Source: Acanthamoeba castellanii str. Neff (lineage: Eukaryota > Discosea > Longamoebia > Acanthamoebidae). From it: a DNA stretch of 64,000 nucleotides. Position numbers and translations under genes: made by a program. Below, in pieces: positions 12,501-21,164 of this stretch; positions within the stretch are counted from its first letter, which is position 1; each line of letters begins with the position of its first letter. The stretch lies in contig NW_004457313.1 in assembly GCF_000313135.1 (NCBI RefSeq), forward strand, positions 422,815 to 486,814, written 5' to 3'. Below the pieces are notes generated by a model. That model was not told the DNA's origin. It worked only from the letters and a program-made list of their open reading frames with translations, and did no database searches.

Positions 12501-12772
12501 GCCCAGCGCTGCAATCGCTTTCGCCTCACCGTTTCGCCATTGGGGCAGCAGAGGAATGGGAATGCCGAAGCGAGCGCTGATCGCTTGGCAGAGTAGGGCG
12601 AGTTGAGAGATGAAGAGGAAGAGGAAGAAGATGACGACGGGAGCACGGTGGAAAGAAGGCTCTCTTCGTCATCTCCGCCACTATCATTCACCAGCAGGTT
12701 TTGGCGTGCCTGGTGATCGCTGTGGCTAGATCGCGCGAAGGGGTGGTAAAAGCGTCGCTCCTGCTCCTCCAT
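9588..12772 (-). CDS. Membrane-anchored acid sphingomyelinase/endopolyphosphatase-like metallophosphoesterase
   Basis: This is a type II membrane protein with a calcineurin-like phosphoesterase ectodomain. From ATG 12772 it reads MEEQERRFYHPFARSS, a Ser-rich cytosolic tail, basic residues and one hydrophobic helix (WAFFLAGFIFFVAFFSLLLL); the luminal domain follows. Metal-site motifs in order are FQLSDVHMDVLYD, GNNDVYPDY, IIAGHIPYG and FAHYHLDEF. The last is normally GHTHxDEF; here glycine and threonine are replaced but both histidines stay. CxxxPYGQYGCD and WLKNQLAQAKLNNEKV are also typical of ASM-like enzymes. The membrane-anchored layout recalls yeast vacuolar endopolyphosphatase Ppn1 as well as ASM-like phosphodiesterases; the substrate is undecided. 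About nine exons, one AT-rich intron at 12240-12360, stop at 9588. It is divergent from RPB12 with a 212-bp spacer. Confidence 0.85.
10637..10718. repeat. Pentanucleotide array (CACGA)n
   Basis: About 16 copies of the 5-mer sit in an intron of the phosphoesterase gene, just before the exon encoding GQFVWLKNQLAQ. On the coding strand the unit is TCGTG. Confidence 0.95.
11352..11500. repeat. 9-bp minisatellite (GTGTGTCGC)n
   Basis: About 15 tandem copies of a 9-mer fill an intron of the phosphoesterase gene. Because 9 is divisible by 3 it keeps every frame open and generates spurious long ORFs on both strands. Confidence 0.95.
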
Positions 12773-12984
12773 CACCACCTCCACTTCCACTTCCAGTGCA
12801 GTTACGAATAAATATAAATAAAAAGATTTATTCTTTTGTAATTCATAAATCAGTTTTATTATCGGACCGTTCTCGTCGACTTACGTGTTCCGTTTATTTT
12901 CTTTGTGGGCTGCGCATTTTCTTTTTCCGTTTTGCGTTCGGGGCCGACACATCTCAAGGAGATCGTCATCTTCTAGGACACAAG
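12773..12984. promoter_or_regulatory. Divergent promoter region, phosphoesterase / RPB12
   Basis: A 212-bp spacer separates the two divergent start codons. It is AT-rich near 12800-12860. No specific motif can be defended. Confidence 0.4.
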
Positions 12985-13324
12985 ATGATTTACATTTGCG
13001 GAGGTACGTAAGATAGTCGCTTTATGTGCACCGCGGCGCATGCTTCTTGTGTGCGATAATTCAGCATTGTGCCCCCCCCCCAACTTGAATTAAATCAATG
13101 GATGCTCAATCTGCAGCGTGCGCTGCTGAGAATGACATCAAGCCCAAGGAGCCCATCCGATGCCGAGAGTGCGGGTACAGAATCGTGTACAAGAAGCGAA
13201 CCAAGAGGAGTACGTGCCCTCCCAAAATTCAATGTCATCCTCACCTCGCTCCATCCTTCGCATTCTTACCACTTCTCCACTTCCGCACTCTGCAGTCATC
13301 CAGTTCGAGGCTCGCCGAAAGTAA
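12985..13324 (+). CDS. RPB12: RNA polymerases I, II and III subunit RPABC4 (Rpb12)
   Basis: Rpb12 is the smallest zinc-ribbon subunit shared by all three nuclear RNA polymerases and helps hold Rpb2 and Rpb3 together. Three exons splice to a protein of about 46 residues. Exon 1 (from ATG 12985) encodes MIYICG, exon 2 [20 protein letters not shown] then [11 protein letters not shown], and exon 3 IIQFEARRK before TAA at 13322. The CxxC pairs (CGAC, CREC), the [18 protein letters not shown] block and the FEARRK end are diagnostic, and the length fits the family. Intron 1 has a run of about 10 C near its 3' end. Confidence 0.95.
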
Positions 13325-13516
13325 ATGATGCTCGACTTAAACAAGGGCGGAGAAAGGATAGATGGAGACTGTAAGAGGGGTTGCAGAGCGCTGCCGTAGT
13401 AAAGTTTAGCCTTTCTCTCTGGCCCGCTCTTGTGTGCGTTGTTTTTTCTACAACACACAGCACCACTGGCTGGCGAAGGGGTTGTGTTGTGAGGCGAAGC
13501 CACAAGTTGAGCAAGA

Positions 13517-13598
13517 GACAACTTGGCCGAGTGGTTAAGGCGGTAGACTTGAAATCTACTGGGATCTTCCCGCGCAGGTTCAAACCCTGCAGTTGTCG
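13517..13598 (+). tRNA. tRNA-Ser (anticodon UGA)
   Basis: An 82-nt cloverleaf: acceptor GACAACT pairs with AGTTGTC, D-arm TGGCCGAGTGGTTAAGGC, anticodon stem-loop GTAGACTTGAAATCTAC with TGA as anticodon, and a long class II variable arm (GGGA TCTT TCCC). T-arm GCAGGTTCAAACCCTGC serves as B box. There is no intron and no encoded CCA. A Pol III T-run follows at 13605. Confidence 0.95.
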
Positions 13599-13604
13599 AT
13601 TCAA

Positions 13605-13610
13605 TTTTTT
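13605..13610 (+). terminator. Pol III terminator of tRNA-Ser(UGA)
   Basis: Six Ts start 7 nt after the tRNA 3' end, a standard Pol III stop. Confidence 0.85.
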
Positions 13611-13926
13611 ACTTTTCAACCATGGTTTTGGATATGTCCACCCATGAGAAAGGCTGGGTTGAGCTCTCCCAACACCTATCCTGTGCACACAGTCATCCAG
13701 TCATGGGGAGAGCAGCCAAAAAGGTATCAGTGTTGCCACTGACCCTTTTTGAATTATGGCTGTATGGCTGGCAGCCACCAGCTGCCATCCAAATGCAGCA
13801 CTCAGCCCTGCTTGTCCTGTTGAATATTTCACTGGCTGGTGGTGACTTTATATTTGTGTCAGCCAATGCTTGGCTGTGCAAACTGGTCCTGAGTGGAGCT
13901 CTACCACCAATGCCAGGAGAGGTGTG

Positions 13927-14516
13927 AACTTGTGGTCATTTGAAATGAGAGGTCCAGTCTGTGATAGAATGTCCTGCAGGTACACAGTGACTACATGTTA
14001 GACCTACCAATACTTAGTTTATCATGTACACATACATGATCTGGAAAATCAGAACTTTGCTTGTTTTGTGTAAGTGCTCCTCTGAACAACCTCAAACTGC
14101 ACCTTGCTTTTGCTTTCATACCCTCCATCAATTCTGTAATCAGTGGCCAACATGCTGCCCTGACATCCAGTTCATGTTCAACCTCACACCATATTCAGTC
14201 AGTTGCACACATGCACTGAACTTCATTCTTCACATTTGTGCTGAATTGGAGCACTATTCCTAAAGTTAAAATTCCACTCCATTCCACACTGATAAAATCA
14301 CTTTTAACTCCACAAATTCCAAGTTTTTATGAATCATTTTCATCTCAAGTCCCTCAATATCACTTATAAGCAGCGGTCTAGCATGTCAAAATCACACATG
14401 CAGATCAAAATCTTCAAAACTGACCTGTAAATCAAAAATGTCAAATCTCACATGATTTTAGCACAACAAAAATTCCACTGTCCTTTGTGACCTCTCATTT
14501 CAAATGACCACAAGTT
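13927..14516. mobile_element. MITE-like non-autonomous element with 28-bp terminal inverted repeats
   Basis: The left end 13927-13954 (AACTTGTGGTCATTTGAAAT then GAGAGGTC) is the exact reverse complement of the right end 14489-14516. TGTG directly flanks both sides (13923-13926 and 14517-14520) and may be a 4-bp target duplication. The 590-bp body is AT-rich and CpG-poor, with no open frame longer than about 80 codons and no transposase motif. The inverted repeats are identical over 28 bp; the superfamily cannot be assigned. Confidence 0.75.
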
Positions 14517-14681
14517 TGTGGTGGAGCTTGCTTCAGGCCATGGAGCTTGGGGAAGTGGCAAGAGGCCTTCAACTCAGGCCAATTTAGGTGGGTGGGAAGA
14601 TGAAGAGGGGCTTGTAGGAGGTGAGGATGTGGTTGCTCATGTTGAGGAGATGGCTAGGTCTGGAAGAGGGAGGAGCTGGCA

Positions 14682-14717
14682 AATAGATATGCAGTCACAC
14701 AGGAATTGAACCTGGGC
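14682..14717 (-). pseudogene. Decayed partial copy of tRNA-Gly 3' half
   Basis: AGATATGCA...GGAATTGAACCTGGG repeats the stretch AGATATGCATCC...GGAATTGAACCCGGG that forms the 3' half of the adjacent tRNA-Gly. One clear difference (CCCGGG to CCTGGG) is a CpG-to-TpG change. A 12-nt repeat of the tRNA 5' end (ACCACGGATGC) also lies just beyond the tRNA at about 14811-14821. Confidence 0.55.
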
Positions 14718-14723
14718 AAAAAA
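14718..14723 (-). terminator. Pol III terminator of tRNA-Gly
   Basis: Six As on the plus strand (six Ts on the transcribed sense) lie 5 nt past the tRNA-Gly 3' end. Confidence 0.8.
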
Positions 14724-14728
14724 GATAT

Positions 14729-14798
14729 GCATCCGCCGGGAATTGAACCCGGGTCTCCCGCGTGGCAGGCGGAAATCTTGCCACTGGACCACGGATGC
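14729..14798 (-). tRNA. tRNA-Gly (anticodon GCC)
   Basis: The minus strand folds as GCATCCG...CGGATGC acceptor, D-arm TGGTCCAGTGGCAAGA, anticodon arm with CTGCCAC loop (GCC) and T-arm CCCGGGTTCAATTCCCGG. It lies inside the CpG-poor block yet keeps its own CpGs, which argues that it is under selection and functional. Confidence 0.93.
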
Positions 14799-15487
14799 CT
14801 TGCTTGCCTGCACCACGGATGCTTGTTGGGCTCTGCCGGCTGCCATTGTAGTCAGCTAAGAAGCTCTTGTTTCTGGTGGCCTGTGCATTTCATCACTTGC
14901 TGTTTAGTCTTTCTACAAAAGGTAACTCACTGGAACCTCCAAACAGCTTTGGTGGGCTATGAGTGTAGGTAAAAATTCATAAGAAGCAAACAAGCAGGTC
15001 TATAGTGACAATCCAATCACATCCCTCTAAAGTCATCCCTCCATTGTTTACTACATTTTTTGTGCTGATTGTTGAGGCTTGATGCCTCATGGCAAAGATG
15101 GGTTGGCTCAGAGTAGAGACCAGCAGTGGGAGGAGGGGGAGCAGTGGGAGGTAGATGTTGTGGTGTGTTGTTGTACCTGGCTGGCAGGTGGCAAGGACAG
15201 CCAGTTGATGCTCCCAGGTGTGATTGTCTGCATTGTACTGCAGTACATTCTATTTGTTGTATCTAGATGTTGGCCCAGGTTTTTATTGGTATAGTTGTGA
15301 TTGGTGTGTTGTAAGGTGTGTTTCAGAAAACAGGGTGCTCACATTATGAACAGATTATGCGTAGAATGGGGAGGATGTGGGAGTACTGCAGATATTTTTA
15401 CATTGTATCCCTGGTGGGCAGAGCCAAGCCATCAGGATCTTTGTTTATTATACGTAGTTTTTAACTAAAAAGATGTGGTTGTAGTAA

Positions 15488-15559
15488 GATTCCGTGGTGC
15501 AACGGTAGCACGCAAGCCTAACACGCTTGAGGTCGCGAGATCAACACTCGCCGGAATCA
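15488..15559 (+). tRNA. tRNA-Val (anticodon AAC), unusual T-loop
   Basis: Acceptor GATTCCG pairs with CGGAATC. The D-arm TGGTGCAACGGTAGCAC and the anticodon stem CAAGC/GCTTG with loop CTAACAC give AAC. The T-stem GCGAG/CTCGC is intact, but its loop reads ATCAACA rather than the usual TTCRANN, which also weakens the B box. A T5 terminator follows. It may be a real but divergent gene or an early pseudogene. Confidence 0.8.
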
Positions 15560-15564
15560 TTTTT
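15560..15564 (+). terminator. Pol III terminator of tRNA-Val
   Basis: Five Ts immediately follow the discriminator base of tRNA-Val. Confidence 0.75.
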
Positions 15565-15619
15565 AATGTTTATTGTGTGTTGTTGTCCGCACACTTTCTT
15601 TTGTTGCGTCTCATTCGTA

Positions 15620-17302
15620 ATGGATTCGCCCAGCTCGGAGGACATCGCTCGCCTTGCGGCCGACTTATCGAGCGTGCAAGAGCTGGTGCAGATCTCCTTC
15701 TCCCTATTGATGCAAGCCAATAATCTCTAATTTATTATTCTCCATTCAACAGGAACTCTCTACGCCCCGCTACACCCCCACCCTCCCCTCCCAACGCGAG
15801 GTACTCCACCCTTTCTTTTATTATTATTCTTCTGAATCCTATAATAATTGAAATTATAATCGATTAAATGGAAAAACAAAAATATCTGCAGCAATGGGAG
15901 AGGGAACAGATGCTGCAGGAGATCCGGGCGCGCGAGCGGGACATGGAGCGCATCCAGGCCGAGCTCGACGCGCTGCGCAGCGGCGCAGCAGCCCGTAGAG
16001 GCGTCAAGCGCCACCTTCCGCCACCAGTCGTCGAAGAAGCCAAGCGCGGCCAGCCGACCACCACCGCCAGCGCCCGGGAGGCCGAAGACCTGCTCGAGGC
16101 CTGTCTGGGCCTCAGCGAGGCCGTGCTCGGCGTCTCCTTCTCACACGTCTCCTCGACGCTGGTGCCCAGCCGAGACGGCCGTACGCGCTCGGCTTCACTC
16201 CAACGCTGCCGCCGCCGCCGCACTTGCACTGCGCTGATGGCGGCCTCGAATGGGTGAGCCGGACTAACCACGATTGTCGCGTCGGCAGTGATCATCAAGC
16301 GGTACGATGTACGCGGAAGAGCTGCCGCGTCGATGTCGTTCATGCTGTTGCTTCAAGTCCAGGTAGGCAGCTACAGTGGTTGTCGTGTCGTGTCGTGTCG
16401 TGTCGTGTCGTGTCGTGTCGTGTCGTGTCGTGTGCTGGTTGAGATTGTGCGGATGACACTTTGTGACGGCCGGGCAGGAGGAGGCCCAGGGCGAGGGCGA
16501 GCTTGCCGCACACGAGACCGTCGTCCGATCCCAGGTCAGGGTTCCGGCCGCTTACAGCGACCAGCTGCGACCACTCACTCGGATGTGCGTCTCCTTCCAC
16601 TGCGTATCGTGTTGTGTCGTGCGAGTCGTGCGTGTCGTGGGGTCGATAGACATCGGAATTGACTCGCAAGCCACTGGCACAGGCTCGAGGAAACGAAGGG
16701 CGTGCAGCTGTTTTTGTCGCGTCTGGCCGAGTTCGCCGAACTCGCCGAGGCGCGGGAAGCGCTGTGGCGACACATGAAGCACAAGTATGCGGCCCGCGTG
16801 ACACTCCCCCACGGGCTCTCATCGACACACCTGTGGTTCACCCCGATCAGGTTGCACCCCCGTCCCTCGCTTGATGATCGTCAGCGCTGCCGTGACCACT
16901 CATCCGCACACACATGCAACAACACAGGGACACGCCTGACCTCCAATTCGCCTTCATATGGGAGATCAACTTTACTGGTACCATGTTGTGTGCGGTGGTG
17001 CGTGCGCGTGTGTGCGCATGTACCAACCAACGATCGTTGCATGTGCGTGTGTACATATGCCACAGACGAGCTGGACATCAAGACTGTGGTGGATCTGGTG
17101 CCCAGAGTTTCTTTCACCGGTACGCCTCTCCCACAGCTCATCCACCTGGTGGAGCAGGTGGTACTCACACGCGCCCGTGGCCGCTCTAGTGCCGGACGAG
17201 CTGGCGTGGCTAAAGGACACCTCCCAGCACTTCAAAACGCTCACATCGCGGAAAGGCGTGCAAGATGCCCTGGAAACCTTCTTTGAATTTGCCTCCAGCT
17301 GA
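15620..17302 (+). CDS. Centromere protein P-like (CENP-P / Ctf19-type RWD)
   Basis: CENP-P pairs with CENP-O in the constitutive centromere-associated network. The ATG at 15620 (MDSPSSEDIARLAADLSSV) leads through about eight short exons. A coiled coil (QQWEREQMLQEIRARERDM...IQAELDALR) is followed by LGLSEAVLGVSFSHVSSTLV, which resembles the GISF segment before the first RWD. Next comes VQLFLSRLAEFAELAEAREA then LWRHMKHKYAARVTLPHG, which matches the family helix rich in F..RL and the H.K.KY pattern. LQFAFIWEINF, LDIKTVVDLVPRVSF and a C-terminal helix (HFKTLTSRKGVQDALETFFE) close the second RWD. The order and spacing match CENP-P better than CENP-O, but similarity is weak and was judged by eye. 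Stop TGA at 17300. Confidence 0.62.
16380..16432. repeat. (GTGTC)n pentanucleotide array
   Basis: About ten copies of GTGTC in an intron of the CENP-P-like gene, the complement of the CACGA array at 10637. Confidence 0.95.
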
Positions 17303-17387
17303 GGAAAATGCACACCTTCACGAATCCAGCGTAGTCACAGTCCAAAAGCCAAGCTTGCTTCTATTTTGTTCAACAATACGCAAGGAC

Positions 17388-17392
17388 AAAAA
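17388..17392 (-). terminator. Pol III terminator of tRNA-Ser(CGA)
   Basis: Five As on the plus strand, a T-run on the sense strand, lie 8 nt beyond the tRNA 3' end. Confidence 0.7.
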
Positions 17393-17400
17393 GTCTTGGT

Positions 17401-17482
17401 CGACAACGGCAGGATTTGAACCTGCGCGGGGAGACCCCAGTAGATTTCGAGTCTACCGCCTTAACCACTCGGCCACGTTGTC
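17401..17482 (-). tRNA. tRNA-Ser (anticodon CGA)
   Basis: The minus strand gives acceptor GACAACG/CGTTGTC, D-arm GGCCGAGTGGTTAAGGC, anticodon loop in GTAGACTCGAAATCTAC (CGA) and a long variable arm (GGGG TCT CCCC). T-arm GCAGGTTCAAATCCTGC follows. It differs from tRNA-Ser(UGA) at 13517 by few bases, including the anticodon, so the two are close paralogs 3.8 kb apart in opposite orientation. Confidence 0.95.
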
Positions 17483-17613
17483 TTGCCTAAAAAAATGTGG
17501 TACGGAAAGAAAATTTGTACCACTAATATTGAACTCAAATCCAACCAAGTGGGCGGAGGGAACTCAGTGGTCCTTGTGGCTTGAGCGGAGGATGAGCTTG
17601 CATTGGATCGAGT

Positions 17614-20412
17614 CTAGTGGTAAAGGAAGGAAAGGGGCATGCCGCCAAAGTGTGCGAGGGAGGGCGGCAGACACGTTCGGTTCCTCTCCTGAAGAATGCG
17701 TAGCAGCTCCTCGCACTCGGCTTGCCACAGCACCACCTCCTCCGCCCGCACTTCCGACGATCCGCCGCTGTGCATGTCACGCGTGACCACCATTTGATGA
17801 ACATAAGAAATAAGAAAATTGCCCCACACCTGCGCCACACGCGCGAGCCGAAGGAGCAAACGTACGTCAGCCCCAAGGTGTCCTCCTCCGCTCCTGCGGC
17901 CGTGCAGTCCACGTAGCGGAGCTTGGCAATGGGCGCAAGACCTCTCCCCACGTCTGCATTGTTTAAGACCAGGTGAGTATGCGACACACGATGACACGTG
18001 TGCGTGTGCGGTGGTGCGTGTGCGTGTGCGTCGTGTGACCTTGGAGCAGAGGCAGGTTGCTGGCCAGGGACGATCGCCAGTTCATCAGGATGATGAAGAT
18101 CACCGGCTTATCCTGCGCGCACGTGATTGGTGGTTAGTCAGGGCCTACACGAGTGCCTGTGCGTGCGTGCGACCGACGTCGGCAGTGGCGCGCACCGACT
18201 CGAAGGCCTTGATCGAAAATCGGTACACGGCGTGAATGGAGGAGCTGGCCAGCAGGTGCTTGGCCACGAATCGCTCCAGCGTGTCCGCCCGGAAGTAGTT
18301 CTCTTCCGACGAAGGCGAGCCAGTACGAGTACGAGCCGGCGAGAACGGTCGATTCGCGATGCGATACGTGAACAGCCGCAGGCTCACGTGCTCTGCGAAA
18401 CCAACCAACAAAACGAAACGAAACGAAACACGAAACGAAACGAAACCTGGTCAGCACATGTCGTGTAGTTGAAGGGAGGCCACGGTAGAGCGGCACCTTG
18501 TACGATGGGGGGGATTTCCTTGACCCCGAAAGGCGTGTGGCAGGCCCGGCAGGCGATGGGCGACCACCCGACCTCGCTTCCCGCCGACACCAGGCCCTGA
18601 CGTCACCCACAAGGGGAGGCGGGTCAGTCTAGAGATCGGTCGGTCGGTCGAGGGTGGGCACCTGATCGGGGGGTCATACCTCGAGTTGCTTGTCGCCTTG
18701 CGGCGGCACGGCGTAGTCGACTTGGGACGAATGGAGCATCAGGAAGGTGTCCGACACGAAGCACACGGACGGTGCCGCCTTGATCTCATCTGCGCGGCGC
18801 CAGCTCTTGAGCACCGAGCACGCACGACACACACGACACAACCAAACACGACACGCACGACACAAAGGCACGACACACACGGCACAAGGGCAAGAATGGA
18901 AAAGTGTGCGTACCGGTGGGAAACTGGCGAAACGCACAGCAGTTGCCACAGGTCCAGAAGTCGGCCAACTCCAGCCAGTACGTGGACGGCAGCGAGAACA
19001 CCTTGAGTAAATAGAGTAAATAAACAAATAAACAAAACACTCACTTTAGCCGTGTGTGCCGTGTGTGCGGGATTGGTGCCTTTTTGATGAGAGCATGTTC
19101 GTGGCCGGAGGACGGCTGGAGTTCAGCGTTGTGTCCCTCGGTGGAGGGGTGCAAGAGGGACTCGCCGCACGCCCGGCAATACAGCTGGGCGACTTCAGCG
19201 AGCGACGGCAGCTTCTGCGCCTCCAGCAGATGACTGCAAGACGGACAATTTACGTGCGCGAATGAGCACGACAACACACACGACACACGACACACGACAC
19301 ACGACACACACAACACGCACACGGCACACGGCACGGACGCACCTGTCGTTGTGAATGGACGCATTGGAGGCGGATTGGAGGGGTATCTTGATGAGCACGT
19401 GATCGGGCAGGAGCTGCATGGTGGCCTTCGACGCATCCACCTTCGCCCCGTACAACGGAATCTTGTAATTCCTCGATGCACTGCAGCCCAGGCCCGTCAG
19501 AGCCGTTACACACATCAACACACCGCACACGCACACGAACACACCGCACACACAGCACGCACACGACCGCAGATATTTTTGGCGCGTACCTGGGGCAGTA
19601 CCACAGATGCGTGTCGGATAGGGTCACCCGCACGTCCTCGGGCGCCGCTGCCGACTCTCCCTGGGAGGAACCATAAAAGTTAAAATTCCAGTCCTCGCGC
19701 AGTTGGGCGACTTGACTTGACGGGTACCCGTTGATGGAGGATGGTGACGGACACGCTCTGCAGGTTCTGCAACACCTCCACCAGGTGCGGCGGCGAATCG
19801 CTCCCTCCTTCCGCGTTGTCGTCTTCCACTTCTTCGTCTTCGTCTTCCACTTTCGCTTCCTCTTCCGCGTGCTTTCCGTTCGTTTGCACCACCGCGCTGC
19901 ACTCGTCCCTGCTTTCGACTCTCTCTACGGATCGGCCAGCGCCCGGTCGTTCGTCGGCCGCCTTCGCCTGCTGCCCGCACAGCTCAGCGTGAGCACGCAG
20001 CCAGCATTGGCTTGCACATCGCACGACACGACACGACACGACACGACACGAAGAACACAGGCGGCACCTTCAGTGAAGTGCAGAGCGCGCGGTGGCCCGC
20101 CTTCCAGTCTGCAGCTTGGCAGTCCCGAGAGCAGTACCGCACGGCCCGGCAGCTGCCGCACACCATCAACTTCTTCTTTCTGTCGTCGGTCGGCGCGCTG
20201 CCTCCCGTCGCCTCCCCGTCGCTCGTGTGCTTGCAACCGCCGTAGCTGCACTGTAGTCGCTCATCCCGAGATTGAACGTGCGATGAAGGGATGCGGTAGG
20301 TCAGCCTCTGGCCAAAGTTGGCCTCTGCCGCCAGCCGGTATCCGGCCAGGAGGGTCGGTGGCGTCGCCACATGCGAGTGCGAATGCGGATGTGCGCCATG
20401 GTTGTGTTCCAT
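17614..20412 (-). CDS. UBE3D-like E2-binding protein with N-terminal MYND zinc finger
   Basis: The C-terminal two thirds match the HECT-like E2-binding family (UBE3D/H10BH), which binds UbcH10-type E2s. About eleven exons from ATG 20412 encode MEHNHGAHPHSHSHVATPP, a pre-finger region CSYGGCKHTSDG, then a MYND finger (CGSCRAVRYCSRDCQAADW...HRALC). An acidic linker follows (AEEEAKVEDEDEEVEDDNAE). UBE3D-type motifs come next: LWYCPR, CSASRNYKIPLYGAKVDAS, LYCRACGESLL, LPSTYWLELADFWTCGNC, VCFVSDTFLMLHSSQVDY, CRACHTPFGVKE and a C-terminal helix LWQAECEELLRILQE, ending at 17614. The paired CxxC knuckles and WLELADFWTC are the family signature. The MYND part is not usual in animal UBE3D. It is divergent from RPB10. 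Confidence 0.82.
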
Positions 20413-20556
20413 CTCTGGTGCGCGCCAAAAAGGAACGAGAAATAGGCGAGAAAGAAAAAGACAAAAAGAACGGCAGCAGGACCGGCATTCCATTCTGCTG
20501 TTGACATCTGGAGCCGGAGGCATCAAGAGCGAGATTCGAAGAGACACACCAGCGAA
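20413..20556. promoter_or_regulatory. Divergent promoter region, UBE3D-like / RPB10
   Basis: Only 144 bp separate the two start codons, so the genes probably share a bidirectional promoter. An open frame continues upstream of the UBE3D-like start, so its true start could lie inside this stretch. Confidence 0.45.
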
Positions 20557-20997
<441 letters not shown>

Positions 20998-21164
20998 GAG
21001 ACCTCATCCACGAGTAGCAGCACCATGATGAACAAAGCCAAAAAGAGAGGACGTGGGTGGTGGGCGCCAGCTTGTACAAGCCCTCCAATATACACTGTTC
21101 CATGCCTCTCTCCACTTCTTCATCCCAAGCGTTGTTGTTGTTGGTTGGTTCAGCCAGCACGTCA

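Larger units (their letters stand above)
13620..15480. other. CpG-poor, TG/CA-rich block between tRNA genes
   Basis: Composition changes sharply right after tRNA-Ser. About 1.85 kb has almost no CpG outside the embedded tRNA-Gly, whereas neighbouring exons and introns are packed with CpG. TG, CA and T-rich words replace them. Only short open frames without recognisable domains exist. It contains a MITE-like element, tRNA-Gly and tRNA fragments, and ends at tRNA-Val. I read it as old mobile or inserted DNA that lost CpG; methylation is inferred, not seen. Confidence 0.7.
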
